A stretch of DNA of 64,000 bases from Asticcacaulis tiandongensis (GCF_006475605.1 NZ_SSBC01000010.1:1342802-1406801), one strand, 5' to 3'; counted from the stretch's first letter, positions 45,519 to 54,828 are shown. Program-made: numbers and translations. The notes: generated by a model not told the origin, from the letters alone.

Positions 45519-45710
45519 GCAAATAACCGTTCGGGAAAGGCAGGGTTCAAGGGCTTAAGTTTGCCACAGATAGGGTTGGTTGAGCCATAAAGAAAGAGTG
45601 TAACCGCATTTGAACGGCAAAGACGGTTGTTTTGACGGTCTAATTGGCCTATCTGCCTGCCATATCCCTTTCTTACCTGTCAGGTGGTTTATCCTGACCT
45701 CCGACTTGCG

Positions 45711-47660
45711 ATGACGCCCATGCATATTTCGCCAACCGGCCAAAATCTTTCTGGTCAAACCCTCGCCACCCTCGTTCTCGATTTCGATTCGACCTTTACC
45801 CAGGTCGAGGCGCTCGATGTTCTGGCCGGTCAGCTCTTCGCTGCCGATCCCGCCCGACAGACCGACCTCAATGCGATCCGCGAACTGACCGATCTGGCCA
45901 TGTCCGGTGAAATCGGTTTCGGTGAGGCCCTGTTGCGCCGCGTGCAGTTGCTGAAACCCACGCGCGAAGACATCGCCGCTCTGGCCGAGCATCTGAAATC
46001 ACAGGTCAGCGCCTCGATCATCCGCAACCAGAAAGCCCTGAAAGACTATGCGGGCAAAATCCGCATCATTTCCGGCGGCTTCCATGAATTCATTGAACCG
46101 GTTGTCGCCGAATACGGCATTGCACCGGAACACGTACTGGCCAACCGTCTGGTGTTTGACGCCAATGGCATAGCGGTCGGCGTTGACACCGAAAACCCGC
46201 TGTCACGTGATGGCGGTAAGATCGAAGCCCTGCGCGGATGGGACCTGACTGGCCCCGTGGTCATGGTCGGCGATGGCTGGACGGACTACGAAGTCTTCGC
46301 GGGCGGTGCCGTTGACCGCTTCTATGCCTTCACGGAAAACGTAACGCGTCAGAAAGTCGTTGACGCTACCCGCGCTAATGAGGCCACGCAGGTTGTCACC
46401 TCATTCGACGAAGTGCTGCACCTCGAAGGCTATGAAGGCCGCTATTCCTTCCCGCGTTCGCGCATGAAGATGCTGCTGCTGGAAAACGTCCACCCGGTTG
46501 CCATTCAGCACTTCCGCGAAGAAGGCTATGATGTCACCACCGTCAAGGGTGCGCTCGGCGAAGACGATCTGATCAAGGCTATTCAGGGCGTGCACGTCCT
46601 CGGCCTGCGCTCGAAAACCAATGTGACGCAAAAGGTGCTGGATGCCGCCGATAAGCTGATGGCTATCGGGGCTTTCTGCATCGGCACCAACCAGATCGAC
46701 CTGAAAGCCAGCACCGAAAAAGGCATTGCCGTCTTTAACGCGCCCTATTCCAACACCCGTTCGGTGGTGGAAATGGTCATGGGCCTGACGGTTATCCTGA
46801 CGCGCAACATCTACGACAAGTCCGTCAAGATGCACGTCGGCAAGTGGGATAAGTCCGCAACCGGCGCCCACGAAGTGCGTAACAAGACGCTCGGCATCAT
46901 CGGTTACGGCGCCATCGGCTCGCAGCTTAGCGTACTCGCCGAAGCCTTTGGCATGCGTGTGATCTATTATGATCTGGCCGAAAAGCTGACACTCGGCAAT
47001 GCCCGTCGTTACCGCTCGCTCGATGCGCTTCTGGCCGAAGCCGACGTCCTGAGCCTGCATGTCGATGGCCGCGCCGAAAACAAGAACTTCTTTGGCAAGG
47101 CCCAGTTCGCCAAACTGAAAGACGGCGCAATCTTCATCAACCTGTCGCGCGGTCACGTGGTCGATATCGCTGCCCTGTCCGAAGCCGTCAAATCCGGTAA
47201 GGTCTATGGTGCCGCCATTGACGTCTTCCCCGAAGAGCCGCGCACCAATGACGACCCGTTCGTCAGCGAACTGATGGGCCTTGAGAACGTCATCCTGACG
47301 CCGCACATCGGCGGGTCAACCGAAGAAGCACAGGAAGCCATTGGCGAATTTGCCTCCGAGCGCCTTCTGAACTTCATCAGCCGTGGCGACACCACCTTCT
47401 CGGTCAATATGCCGAACGTACAACTGTCCGAAGTCGAAGGCCGCCACCGCTTCCTGCACATCCACCAGAACGTGCCGGGTGTCATCGCCACCATCAACAA
47501 CATCATCGCCAAATATAATCTCAATATTCTGGCGCAGCACCTTAAGACCAATGAGCGTCTGGGCTATGTCATCGTTGATGTCGACCGTGGCTATTCCCGC
47601 GAAGCCCTTGAGGAGCTTAAGGCCGTCAACGGAACCCTTAAGTTCCGCTCTCTGGTCTGA
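45711..47660 (+). CDS. Fused phosphoserine phosphatase-phosphoglycerate dehydrogenase (SerB-SerA)
   Basis: About 649 aa. Residues 20-235 are a HAD phosphatase: LDFDSTFTQVEALDVL (catalytic DxD), IISGGF, GGKIEAL, GDGWTDYEVF. From about residue 245 is a full E. coli-type SerA: VHPVAIQHFREEGYDV, NAD site GIIGYGAIGSQL, catalytic Arg/Glu/His in FINLSRGHVVD, FPEEP and LTPHIGGSTEEAQ, then a C-terminal ACT domain for serine feedback. The protein would do steps 1 and 3 of serine synthesis. ATG 45711 and 45720 are both possible; neither has a strong ribosome-binding site. Confidence 0.93.
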   Translation: MTPMHISPTGQNLSGQTLATLVLDFDSTFTQVEALDVLAGQLFAADPARQTDLNAIRELTDLAMSGEIGFGEALLRRVQLLKPTREDIAALAEHLKSQVSASIIRNQKALKDYAGKIRIISGGFHEFIEPVVAEYGIAPEHVLANRLVFDANGIAVGVDTENPLSRDGGKIEALRGWDLTGPVVMVGDGWTDYEVFAGGAVDRFYAFTENVTRQKVVDATRANEATQVVTSFDEVLHLEGYEGRYSFPRSRMKMLLLENVHPVAIQHFREEGYDVTTVKGALGEDDLIKAIQGVHVLGLRSKTNVTQKVLDAADKLMAIGAFCIGTNQIDLKASTEKGIAVFNAPYSNTRSVVEMVMGLTVILTRNIYDKSVKMHVGKWDKSATGAHEVRNKTLGIIGYGAIGSQLSVLAEAFGMRVIYYDLAEKLTLGNARRYRSLDALLAEADVLSLHVDGRAENKNFFGKAQFAKLKDGAIFINLSRGHVVDIAALSEAVKSGKVYGAAIDVFPEEPRTNDDPFVSELMGLENVILTPHIGGSTEEAQEAIGEFASERLLNFISRGDTTFSVNMPNVQLSEVEGRHRFLHIHQNVPGVIATINNIIAKYNLNILAQHLKTNERLGYVIVDVDRGYSREALEELKAVNGTLKFRSLV

Positions 47661-47683
47661 TAAAAAGACCCTGTTGATTTTGA

Positions 47684-47712
47684 TATGGCCTGACTTCATA
47701 GTCAGGCCATAA
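47684..47712 (+). terminator. Hairpin after serBA
   Basis: TATGGCCTGAC pairs with GTCAGGCCATA around a 6-nt loop, 24 nt after the stop codon. The following sequence (ATCATATC) is only weakly T-rich. Confidence 0.5.
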
Positions 47713-47731
47713 TCATATCAGGGAACACATA

Positions 47732-48082
47732 ATGACCACGCATCAGGGAAGCTGCCACTGCGGCAAGATCGCCTTTGAAGTCGAAGGGGATTTCACCTCA
47801 GGGATCGACTGCAACTGCTCCCTGTGCCTGAAACGTGGCGGCTTGCTGGCCTTTGCCCCGGCCACCGCTTTCAGCCTTAAAACACCGCGCGAAGACCTTT
47901 CGACCTACCGGTTTAATACGCACAAGATCGCCCACCACTTCTGCAATGTCTGTGGCATCGCGCCCTATGGCGAAGGCACAGCCCCTGACGGCAGCGAAAC
48001 TGTGGCGCTTAATCTTCGGTGTCTGTCCGACATTGATCTGAGCGCCCTTCAAATCCACCCCTATGACGGTAAAAGTGCCTGA
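47732..48082 (+). CDS. GFA / CENP-V domain protein
   Basis: 116 aa. Zinc-binding Cys in GSCHCGKIAFEVEG, DCNCSLCLKRGG and HHFCNVCGIAPYGEG, the pattern of glutathione-dependent formaldehyde-activating-like proteins. The original activity of this family is doubtful, so only the zinc-binding fold is assigned. Preceded by the serBA hairpin and followed by another hairpin before cysG. Confidence 0.9.
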   Translation: MTTHQGSCHCGKIAFEVEGDFTSGIDCNCSLCLKRGGLLAFAPATAFSLKTPREDLSTYRFNTHKIAHHFCNVCGIAPYGEGTAPDGSETVALNLRCLSDIDLSALQIHPYDGKSA

Positions 48083-48167
48083 AGCCTTTTGATTAGCGCC
48101 CCTAAACCTTTGCCTGACAAAGCATCGTTTTCATTCCGACCCATAAAGGCGTAAAACAAACCTGTTA

Positions 48168-48193
48168 AGGGCCTTAACCCGTTTTAAGGCCCT
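48168..48193 (+). terminator. Hairpin in the gap before cysG
   Basis: AGGGCCTTAA pairs with TTAAGGCCCT around CCCGTT, 22 nt before the cysG start. It may end the upstream GFA transcript or sit in the cysG leader; the tail CTTGTCG is a poor T-tract. Confidence 0.4.
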
Positions 48194-48215
48194 CTTGTCG
48201 TTTTCGGATTTGCGT

Positions 48216-49634
48216 ATGCTGGCTTTACCCCTGTCCTGGCCGCTGGATGGCCGACGCGTCGCCCTGATTGGCGCGGGGGACGTGCTTGTGCGCAAACTGA
48301 CCCTCCTGAGCCGCACACCGGCCCGGCTTGACCTGTTCGTTCCCGAAGGGGATACGAACCTGAACGTCAGCGCCCCCGTCCATAACCGCTGGCCCACCCC
48401 TGACGAACTTCTGGACGCCTCTCTGGTGATTGTCGCCTTCACGGATCGGCAAAATGCTGTCAAAGGCGCGGAACTGGCCCGCGCCGCTCAAAAACCCGTC
48501 AATGTCGTCGATCAGCCCGACCTGAGCGATTTCCACGTCCCCGCCATTATCGACCGCGGCTCCTTGAGCATTGGCGTCGCCACCGGCGGCACCGCGCCGG
48601 TACTGGCGCGCGACACGCGCCGCAAGATCGAAGCCGCCGTCCCGCCGTCCGAAACCCATGTCGCCGATTTCGCCCTGCGCCTCAGCCCCGCCTTGCGTGA
48701 GATATTCCCGAATGTCGATGACCGCCGCCGGTTCTGGGAAAGCGTCCTTGACTCTCCCGCCGCCCGACTGGCCCGCGAAGGCCATATCGATGCCGCCGTG
48801 GCTCTGGCCCTTGAAGACGCCCGCCACCCCACACCCCGCACCGGCATCGTGCATCTGGTGGGTGCCGGCCCCGGCGACCCTGAACTCCTGACCCTCAAGG
48901 CCCTGCGCCTCCTCAGTGAGGCCGATGTCATTGTCTATGACCGTCTGGTGGGTGATGGCATCATGGATCTGGCGCGGCGTGACTGCGAACGCTTTTATGT
49001 CGGCAAGGCGCGCTCGAACCATTCGGTGCCTCAGGATCAGATTCACGAACTTCTGGTCTCACAGGCCCGCCTCGGCAAGCGCGTCGTGCGCCTCAAAGGC
49101 GGCGATCCCTTCGTCTTCGGACGCGGCGGCGAAGAGGTCGAAGCCCTGAAAGCCGCAGGCATCGACGTGCATATCACCCCCGGCATTACGGCGGCATTGG
49201 GCTGCGCCGCCTCGGCCGCCGTGCCCCTGACCCATCGCGACCATGCCCAAAGCGTGACCTTCATTACCGGCCACGCCAAAAGCGGCGATTCAGAGACGCC
49301 TTTACAACTTGACTGGGAAGCCTTAAGCGCAGCCCATCATACGCTGGTCATCTATATGGGCGTGGCGACCGCAGGTCTGATTTCCGAACGGCTGATCCGT
49401 CACGGACGTGACCGCCACACACCGGTTCTGGTGGTGGAAAACGGCACAAGGGCCAATGAACGCCGCTGGCGGACAAGCCTTGAGGCCCTGCCGCGAAGCC
49501 TTGAGGATCAGCCCCCGTCCGGCCCCGCCCTGCTGATTATCGGCGAGGTAGCCCACCTTTACCGGACAAACCCAGATACGACCGGCGACGCTTCCGTTAT
49601 AATAGAGCGCGCCTTCACCGAGAGGACTGTATAG
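48216..49634 (+). CDS. cysG: Siroheme synthase (fused dehydrogenase/ferrochelatase and methyltransferase)
   Basis: 472 aa from ATG 48216; the frame from 48195 would need TTG. N-terminal CysG-B: RRVALIGAGDVLVRKLTLL, VVIVAFTDRQ-like, ATGGTAPVLAR. C-terminal uroporphyrinogen-III methyltransferase from about residue 205: VHLVGAGPGDPELLTLKALR, VRLKGGDPFVFGRGGEEVEAL, ITPGITAALG. It makes siroheme for the sulfite reductase encoded 300 nt downstream; the intervening gene follows within 2 nt, so this is one operon. Confidence 0.94.
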   Translation: MLALPLSWPLDGRRVALIGAGDVLVRKLTLLSRTPARLDLFVPEGDTNLNVSAPVHNRWPTPDELLDASLVIVAFTDRQNAVKGAELARAAQKPVNVVDQPDLSDFHVPAIIDRGSLSIGVATGGTAPVLARDTRRKIEAAVPPSETHVADFALRLSPALREIFPNVDDRRRFWESVLDSPAARLAREGHIDAAVALALEDARHPTPRTGIVHLVGAGPGDPELLTLKALRLLSEADVIVYDRLVGDGIMDLARRDCERFYVGKARSNHSVPQDQIHELLVSQARLGKRVVRLKGGDPFVFGRGGEEVEALKAAGIDVHITPGITAALGCAASAAVPLTHRDHAQSVTFITGHAKSGDSETPLQLDWEALSAAHHTLVIYMGVATAGLISERLIRHGRDRHTPVLVVENGTRANERRWRTSLEALPRSLEDQPPSGPALLIIGEVAHLYRTNPDTTGDASVIIERAFTERTV

Positions 49635-49636
49635 GT

Positions 49637-49948
49637 ATGAAACTTCTGACCGCCAATCGTCTGACGGACGGGCTGGTGATATGGTATGCGTCTGACAACT
49701 GGCCCGAAGGCTGGGTTGAGGACGCCGCCCTTGCCAAGCGCCTTGAAGACGCCGAAGCCGACGCGATCCTTGAGGCCTGGAAGCCGCGCGAAACCGAGAT
49801 CGTCGGTGCCTATCTGATTCCTCTGGTGGATGAGAACACGCCGGTTCAGCGTGAATATGTCCGCGAACATGTCCGCGCCAATGGCCCGTCCATAGGCCAG
49901 ACCGCGCTTGATACCGCCAAGGCCCACAACCGTCCTGAGGTGTTCTGA
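49637..49948 (+). CDS. DUF2849 protein of the sulfite reductase operon
   Basis: 103 aa. MKLLTANRLTDGLVIWYASD then GWVEDAALAKRLEDAEADAI matches DUF2849, a small alphaproteobacterial family almost always placed between cysG and cysI. Starts 2 nt after the cysG stop and ends 4 nt before cysI. Its role is unknown; the constant location points to siroheme/sulfite reductase function (inference). Confidence 0.9.
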   Translation: MKLLTANRLTDGLVIWYASDNWPEGWVEDAALAKRLEDAEADAILEAWKPRETEIVGAYLIPLVDENTPVQREYVREHVRANGPSIGQTALDTAKAHNRPEVF

Positions 49949-49952
49949 AGTC

Positions 49953-51596
49953 ATGTACGTTTACGACCATTACGACCACGCCATCGTCAAACAGCGTAAC
50001 GCCGAATTTTCGGATCAGGTGCGCCGCCGTCTGTCCGGTGAGATCACCGAAGACCAGTTCAAGCCCCTGCGTCTGATGAACGGCGTCTATCTGCAACTGC
50101 ACGCCTATATGCTGCGCGTCGCCGTGCCCTATGGTGTGCTGTCCTCGCGTCAGGTGCGTAAATTCGCCCATATTGCCCGCACCTATGACCGGGGCTTTGG
50201 CCACTTCACCACCCGCCAGAACATTCAGTTCAACTGGATCAAGCTGGCCGAGGTACCCGCCATTCTCGACGAACTGGCCGAGGTTGAGATGCACGCCATC
50301 CAGACCTCAGGCAACTGCATCCGCAACACCACGACGGATCAGTTCGCCGGTGCCGCGAAGGACGAAATCGACGATCCGCGCCCGTGGGCCGAACTGATCC
50401 GTCAGTGGTCCACCTTCCACCCCGAATATGCCTTCCTGCCGCGCAAGTTCAAGATCGCCATCACCGGTGCCACCGAAGACCGCGCCGCCGTGCGGGTACA
50501 TGATATCGGCCTGCAACTGACCGAGCGTGGCTTTGACGTCTATGCCGGTGGCGGCCTTGGTCGTACTCCCGCCGTCGCTCCGCTGATCAAATCCGGCCTG
50601 CCCGGTGAAAAGCTCCTGAGCTATCTCGAAGCCTGTCTGCGCGTCTATAACCGCTATGGTCGCCGCGACAACAGCTACAAGGCGCGCATCAAGATTCTGG
50701 TGGCTGCCCTCGGTGCCGAAGAATATGCCCGTCAGGTCGAGGCAGAATGGAACGCCCTCGATCAGGACGCCATCGACGCACCCTATGCGGAAATCGCCCG
50801 CATCAAGAGCTTCTTCCCGGCACCGGCCTATAAGGCTGAGGCCTTCGATCAGGCCGCCTTCGACCGCGCCAAAGCCGCTGATTCCCGTTTCGCCCGCTGG
50901 GTGCGCAACAATACGCTGGCGCATCGCAATGACGACCACATCAGCCTCACCATCTCCCTTAAGCCCATCGGCGGCGTACCGGGCGATGCCTCGGATGCCC
51001 AGATGGATGTGATGGCTGATCTGGCCGATGACTATGCCTATGGTGAACTGCGCGTCTCACACGAACAGAACATCATCCTGCCCCATGTCCATCGCAACGA
51101 CCTCTATACGATCTATCAGAAACTGGATGCTGCGGGCCTCGGTGAGGCCAATGTCGCCCAGATCACCGATATGATCGCCTGCCCGGGCCTCGACTATTGC
51201 TCTCTGGCCAATGCCCGTTCCATTCCACTGGCGCAGGACATCTCCAGACGCTTTGAGGACGCCCAGCTTTCCGACACTATCGGCGAACTGAAGATCAAGA
51301 TTTCCGGCTGTATCAATGCCTGTGGTCACCACCATGTCGGCCATATCGGCATTCTGGGGGTCGATAAGCAGGGCGTGGAATTCTATCAGATTCTGCTCGG
51401 CGGCCGTGCCGACGAAAAGGCCGCGCTTGGGGCCATTACGGGTAAGGGCCTGTCTGCCGAAGACGTCCCCGCCGCCATTGAGCGCGTGGTAAAGCTCTAT
51501 CTTGAACTGCGCACCGATCCGTCGGAACGCTTCATCGACACGCTGGGCCGTCTCGGTCGCGACACATTCAAAGAGGCCCTGCATGAGCCAGCCTAA
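49953..51596 (+). CDS. cysI: Sulfite/nitrite reductase hemoprotein
   Basis: 547 aa. Two NiR/SiR ferredoxin-like plus 4Fe-4S halves. MNGVYLQLHAYMLRVAVPYG, FGHFTTRQNIQFNWI, IQTSGNCIRNTT. Siroheme-[4Fe-4S] cysteines in ACPGLDYC and KISGCINACGHHHVGHIG. ATG 49953 follows the DUF2849 stop by 4 nt. There is no CysJ flavoprotein gene nearby, so the electron donor is likely ferredoxin or another reductase. The sulfur-assimilation neighbours favour sulfite over nitrite. Confidence 0.93.
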   Translation: MYVYDHYDHAIVKQRNAEFSDQVRRRLSGEITEDQFKPLRLMNGVYLQLHAYMLRVAVPYGVLSSRQVRKFAHIARTYDRGFGHFTTRQNIQFNWIKLAEVPAILDELAEVEMHAIQTSGNCIRNTTTDQFAGAAKDEIDDPRPWAELIRQWSTFHPEYAFLPRKFKIAITGATEDRAAVRVHDIGLQLTERGFDVYAGGGLGRTPAVAPLIKSGLPGEKLLSYLEACLRVYNRYGRRDNSYKARIKILVAALGAEEYARQVEAEWNALDQDAIDAPYAEIARIKSFFPAPAYKAEAFDQAAFDRAKAADSRFARWVRNNTLAHRNDDHISLTISLKPIGGVPGDASDAQMDVMADLADDYAYGELRVSHEQNIILPHVHRNDLYTIYQKLDAAGLGEANVAQITDMIACPGLDYCSLANARSIPLAQDISRRFEDAQLSDTIGELKIKISGCINACGHHHVGHIGILGVDKQGVEFYQILLGGRADEKAALGAITGKGLSAEDVPAAIERVVKLYLELRTDPSERFIDTLGRLGRDTFKEALHEPA

Positions 51597-52104
51597 TTCC
51601 GCATCTGCGCCGCAACTGATCACCGCTGAAGGTCAGGTTATCGCCAATGACTGGCAGCTGCTGGCCGACGAAGACGCCATCGGTGCCGACGGGGCCTATG
51701 TTCTGACCTTCAAACGCGCCCTGGCCGACCTGCCCACCCTCAATGGCCGCTATGGTGTGCGCATCGAGCCGGGCGATGATGTGCGCGAACTGATCCCCTA
51801 TCTCGATAAGATCGCATTGGTTGAGGTCAGCTTCCCCGGCTATCGTGACGGGCGCGGCTATTCGACAGCGCGTATTCTGAAACAGAATCTGGGCTTTACC
51901 GGCCCGATCCGCGCGGTCGGCGATGTGCTGCGCGATCAGGCCCATTACATGCTTCGGTGCGGCTTTACCGAGCTGCTCCTTAAGGATGCCGACCCTGAGG
52001 GTGTTATTGCGTGGATCAAATCCCTATATCAGTACAGCTATCAAAGCGCGGCTGACGCCCACAAACCCGTTTGGGCTTTACGCCACGCCAAAACCGAAGC
52101 CTGA
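51583..52104 (+). CDS. DUF934 protein of the sulfite reductase operon
   Basis: 173 aa from ATG 51583, overlapping the cysI stop by 14 nt. FPGYRDGRGYSTARILKQNLGFTGPIRAVGDVLRDQ is the DUF934 hallmark. The family is tightly linked to cysI in proteobacteria that lack CysJ and is thought to help sulfite reductase, possibly in electron transfer or assembly; unproven. Confidence 0.92.
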   Translation: MSQPNSASAPQLITAEGQVIANDWQLLADEDAIGADGAYVLTFKRALADLPTLNGRYGVRIEPGDDVRELIPYLDKIALVEVSFPGYRDGRGYSTARILKQNLGFTGPIRAVGDVLRDQAHYMLRCGFTELLLKDADPEGVIAWIKSLYQYSYQSAADAHKPVWALRHAKTEA

Positions 52105-52110
52105 AGGTAT

Positions 52111-52851
52111 ATGACCACACTTATCGACACACTCAAGGTCGAAGACGGCACGGAAACCGCTTACGCAGCGGAGATTTCCGCACGCCTCGAAGGGCTGACG
52201 GCGCAGGAGATTCTGCGCCTGACCCTGACTGAGTTTTTTCCGTCACAGATTGCCCTGTCTTCCTCTTTCGGCGCGGATTCGGCGGTGCTGCTGCATATGG
52301 TGTCTGAGATCAATCCGCATACGCCGGTAATCTTTCTTGATACCGACCGCCATTTTTTTCAAACCACACAATACCGCAACCAGCTGGTAAAGCAGCTTGG
52401 CCTGACCAACCTGATCAACCTCAAGGCCGATCCGCAGGAAGCCAAAGACTTCGATCCCAAGGGCATCCTGTGGCAGCAGTCAACCGATGCCTGCTGCGCC
52501 CTGCGTAAGGTACGTCCGCTGAACCGCGTCACGGACGATTATCAGGCATGGATCACCGGTCGCAAGCGTCACCAGAGCGCGACGCGCACCCACATGCCGC
52601 TCGTTGAGTGGGATGGCCGAAACTATAAGGTCAATCCGCTGGCGACATGGACGTCCGAGGACATCAAGGCCTATATGGCCGAAAATGACCTGCCACCGCA
52701 CCCTCTGGTCGAGCAGGGTTATCCATCTATCGGCTGCTTCCCCTGCACCAAGCCGGTCGAAGAAGGTCAGGACGCCCGCGCCGGTCGCTGGGCCGGTCAG
52801 GAAAAGACCGAATGCGGCATCCACAGTGTCGCCTATGGCGAAGGCATCTAA
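52111..52851 (+). CDS. cysH: Phosphoadenylyl/adenylyl-sulfate reductase
   Basis: 246 aa. P-loop-like SSSFGADSAVLLHMV, TGRKRHQSATR and the C-terminal KTECGIH carrying the catalytic Cys. The pair DACCALRKV and, later, GCFPCTKP supplies the CC...CxxC cysteines of a [4Fe-4S] cluster, which marks the APS-type reductases, so adenylyl-sulfate is the more likely substrate. Starts 6 nt after DUF934, closing the operon. Confidence 0.94.
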   Translation: MTTLIDTLKVEDGTETAYAAEISARLEGLTAQEILRLTLTEFFPSQIALSSSFGADSAVLLHMVSEINPHTPVIFLDTDRHFFQTTQYRNQLVKQLGLTNLINLKADPQEAKDFDPKGILWQQSTDACCALRKVRPLNRVTDDYQAWITGRKRHQSATRTHMPLVEWDGRNYKVNPLATWTSEDIKAYMAENDLPPHPLVEQGYPSIGCFPCTKPVEEGQDARAGRWAGQEKTECGIHSVAYGEGI

Positions 52852-52861
52852 GGCTCCCCCC

Positions 52862-52917
52862 GCTTCATACTCCCCTAGCTACGCTGGGGGAGATGTCACG
52901 AAGTGACAGAGGGGGAT
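52862..52917 (+). repeat. B palindromic repeat (variant)
   Basis: CTCCCCTAGctaCGCTGGGGGAG, second hairpin TGTCAC-gaa-GTGACA, closing GAGGGGG. It starts 11 nt after the cysH stop. + strand; the most rightward member of these families in the window. Confidence 0.8.
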
Positions 52918-52957
52918 TCTGATTTAGCCGCAGCCTCATCTAACAATACGGGGCAAA

Positions 52958-53572
52958 ATGAATAACGCACACTTCTATGAACCCGCGAAAGGCCACGGAC
53001 TTAAGCACGACCCGATGAACGCCATCATCGGGCCACGTCCCATCGGCTGGATTTCGACCACGGACGCACAGGGCAGGCTTAACCTCGCCCCCTATTCGTT
53101 CTTCAATCTGTTCAGCTATAGCCCGCCGATTGTTGGTTTTGCCTCCACCACCCTTAAGGACACGGTGCGTAATATCGAAGCCACCGGCAGCTTTGGCTGG
53201 AATCTGGCGACCCGCCCACTGGCCGAAGCGATGAACCAGACCTCAGCTATGGTCGCGCCGGAGATTTCCGAATTTGAACTGGCGGGACTTACGCCCGTGC
53301 CGTCACGCCTGATCAAGGCCCCGCGTGTGGCCGAAAGTCCGGTGTCGTTTGAATGCCAGCTAACCCAGATCGTTCCCCTCAAAAACGCTGTCGGTGCCGA
53401 AACCAACGGCCTGATGGTATTTGGCGAAGTGGTTGGCGTGCATATCGCTCAGACGCTCCTGACCGATGGCGTCTATCACACGGCTGACGCCGAACCCATT
53501 TTACGCGGCGGCGGGTCAGGCGATTATTTCGCGATCACCGAAGCCGCCCGCTTCACCATGAAGCGTCCCTGA
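52958..53572 (+). CDS. Flavin reductase-like FMN-binding protein
   Basis: 204 aa. AIIGPRPIGWISTTDAQGRLNLAPYSFFN is the FMN-binding core of the flavin reductase-like (DIM6/NTAB) family, followed by FASTTLKDTVRNIEATGSFGWNLA. The substrate is unknown. It stands behind a B repeat after cysH, so it is probably a separate unit. Confidence 0.9.
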   Translation: MNNAHFYEPAKGHGLKHDPMNAIIGPRPIGWISTTDAQGRLNLAPYSFFNLFSYSPPIVGFASTTLKDTVRNIEATGSFGWNLATRPLAEAMNQTSAMVAPEISEFELAGLTPVPSRLIKAPRVAESPVSFECQLTQIVPLKNAVGAETNGLMVFGEVVGVHIAQTLLTDGVYHTADAEPILRGGGSGDYFAITEAARFTMKRP

Positions 53573-53609
53573 CCCGCGCCTGCCTTCATCGGTTTTATAA
53601 AACCTTGAT

Positions 53610-53638
53610 TTGCAAATTGCGCCCTTATGCCGTATAGG
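53610..53638 (+). promoter_or_regulatory. Sigma-70-type promoter of the deoxyhypusine-synthase-like gene
   Basis: TTGCAA (53610-53615), 17-nt spacer, TATAGG (53633-53638). The predicted leader is about 135 nt and contains the palindrome at 53686-53730. Confidence 0.5.
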
Positions 53639-53685
53639 CCCGCGCACCTTCCCCATCGCACCGTCTGGGGGTCAAAAGGCTTGAA

Positions 53686-53730
53686 GCGCATTCCCAAAAG
53701 TGCCCAGCGGTTTTGGGACAAAAATGCGCG
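53686..53730. repeat. Alphaproteobacterial GCGCATT...AATGCGC palindrome
   Basis: GCGCATT and AATGCGC ends enclose CCCAAAA...TTTTGGG with a GTGCCCAGCGG centre. By eye this resembles a dispersed palindrome common in rhizobial and other alphaproteobacterial genomes. It is unrelated to families A-C. It lies in the leader of the next gene. Confidence 0.6.
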
Positions 53731-53781
53731 ACAAACTTAATGACGGGCGTCCACCTTCTTATCTCCTAAAGGACACAAGAG

Positions 53782-54828
53782 ATGAACGCGAATACCCCCA
53801 ACACCAAGGCTGAACTGCTGCAAAATACCGTCGAGCACGTGGACATCACGTCCTACGACGCGCGCCCGATCATCGATTCCATGCGCAAGATGAGCTTCTC
53901 AAGCCGCGACACCGCGCGCGCCGCTGACATCTTCAACATGGCGCTCGAAGACAAGGATTGCTCGCCCTGGCTGATCCTCGCCGGTTCGACCTCCGCAGGC
54001 GGCTGCATGCACGTTTACCGCGACATGATCAAGTTCGGCATGATTGATGCCGTCGTCGCCACCGGCGCCTCGATCGTTGACATGGACTTCTTCGAAGCCC
54101 TTGGCTTCAAGCACTATCAGGCCGCCGGTCAGGTGGACGACAACGTCCTGCGCGACAACTATATCGACCGCATCTACGACACCTATATCGACGAAGAAGA
54201 GCTTCAGGCCTGCGACCACACGATCCTTGAGATCGCCAACCGCCTTGAGCCTCGCGGCTATTCCTCACGCGAATTCATCTGGGAAATGGGCAAGTGGCTG
54301 TCGGAAGGAAACGCCAAGAAAGAAGGCAGCCTGATCCAGACCGCCTATGAGCATGGCGTGCCGATCTTCTGTCCGGCTTTTGTCGATTCGTCTGCCGGTT
54401 TCGGTCTGGTGAAGCACCAGAAAGAACGCGCCGCCGCAGGCAAGCCTTACCTGATGCTCGACGCGATTGCCGATTTCCGCGAACTGACGGACATCAAGAT
54501 CGCTGCGGGCACCACCGGCCTGTTTATGGTCGGCGGCGGGGTGCCGAAAAACTTCGCACAGGACACGGTCGTCTGCGCCGAAATTCTGGGCGTCGAAGCC
54601 GACATGCACAAATATGCCGTTCAGATCACGGTGGCCGATGTGCGTGACGGGGCCTGTTCGTCCTCGACCCTCAAGGAAGCCGCCTCATGGGGCAAGGTCG
54701 ACACCACCTATGAGCAGATGGTCTTTGCCGAAGCCACTACAGTCGTACCGCTGATCGCCTCAGACGTCTATCATCGCGGGGCCTGGAAAGGTCGTGAGAA
54801 GCGTGGATGGGCCAAACTATTCGCGTAA
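53782..54828 (+). CDS. Deoxyhypusine synthase-like NAD-dependent enzyme
   Basis: 348 aa. ILAGSTSAGGCMHVYRDMIK, ATGASIVDMDFFEAL, CPAFVDSSAGF, GTTGLFMVGGGVPKNF and the active-site Lys in LKEAASWGKVD, all typical of deoxyhypusine synthase. Bacteria lack eIF5A; bacterial members are reported to make homospermidine or related polyamines from putrescine or agmatine. Which amine is used here cannot be read from sequence. Confidence 0.9.
   Translation: MNANTPNTKAELLQNTVEHVDITSYDARPIIDSMRKMSFSSRDTARAADIFNMALEDKDCSPWLILAGSTSAGGCMHVYRDMIKFGMIDAVVATGASIVDMDFFEALGFKHYQAAGQVDDNVLRDNYIDRIYDTYIDEEELQACDHTILEIANRLEPRGYSSREFIWEMGKWLSEGNAKKEGSLIQTAYEHGVPIFCPAFVDSSAGFGLVKHQKERAAAGKPYLMLDAIADFRELTDIKIAAGTTGLFMVGGGVPKNFAQDTVVCAEILGVEADMHKYAVQITVADVRDGACSSSTLKEAASWGKVDTTYEQMVFAEATTVVPLIASDVYHRGAWKGREKRGWAKLFA

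Noticed and set aside
53686..53730. Palindrome considered as a terminator for the flavin reductase gene
   Set aside because: It lies downstream of the promoter of the next gene and lacks a T-tract; it matches a dispersed alphaproteobacterial palindrome better.
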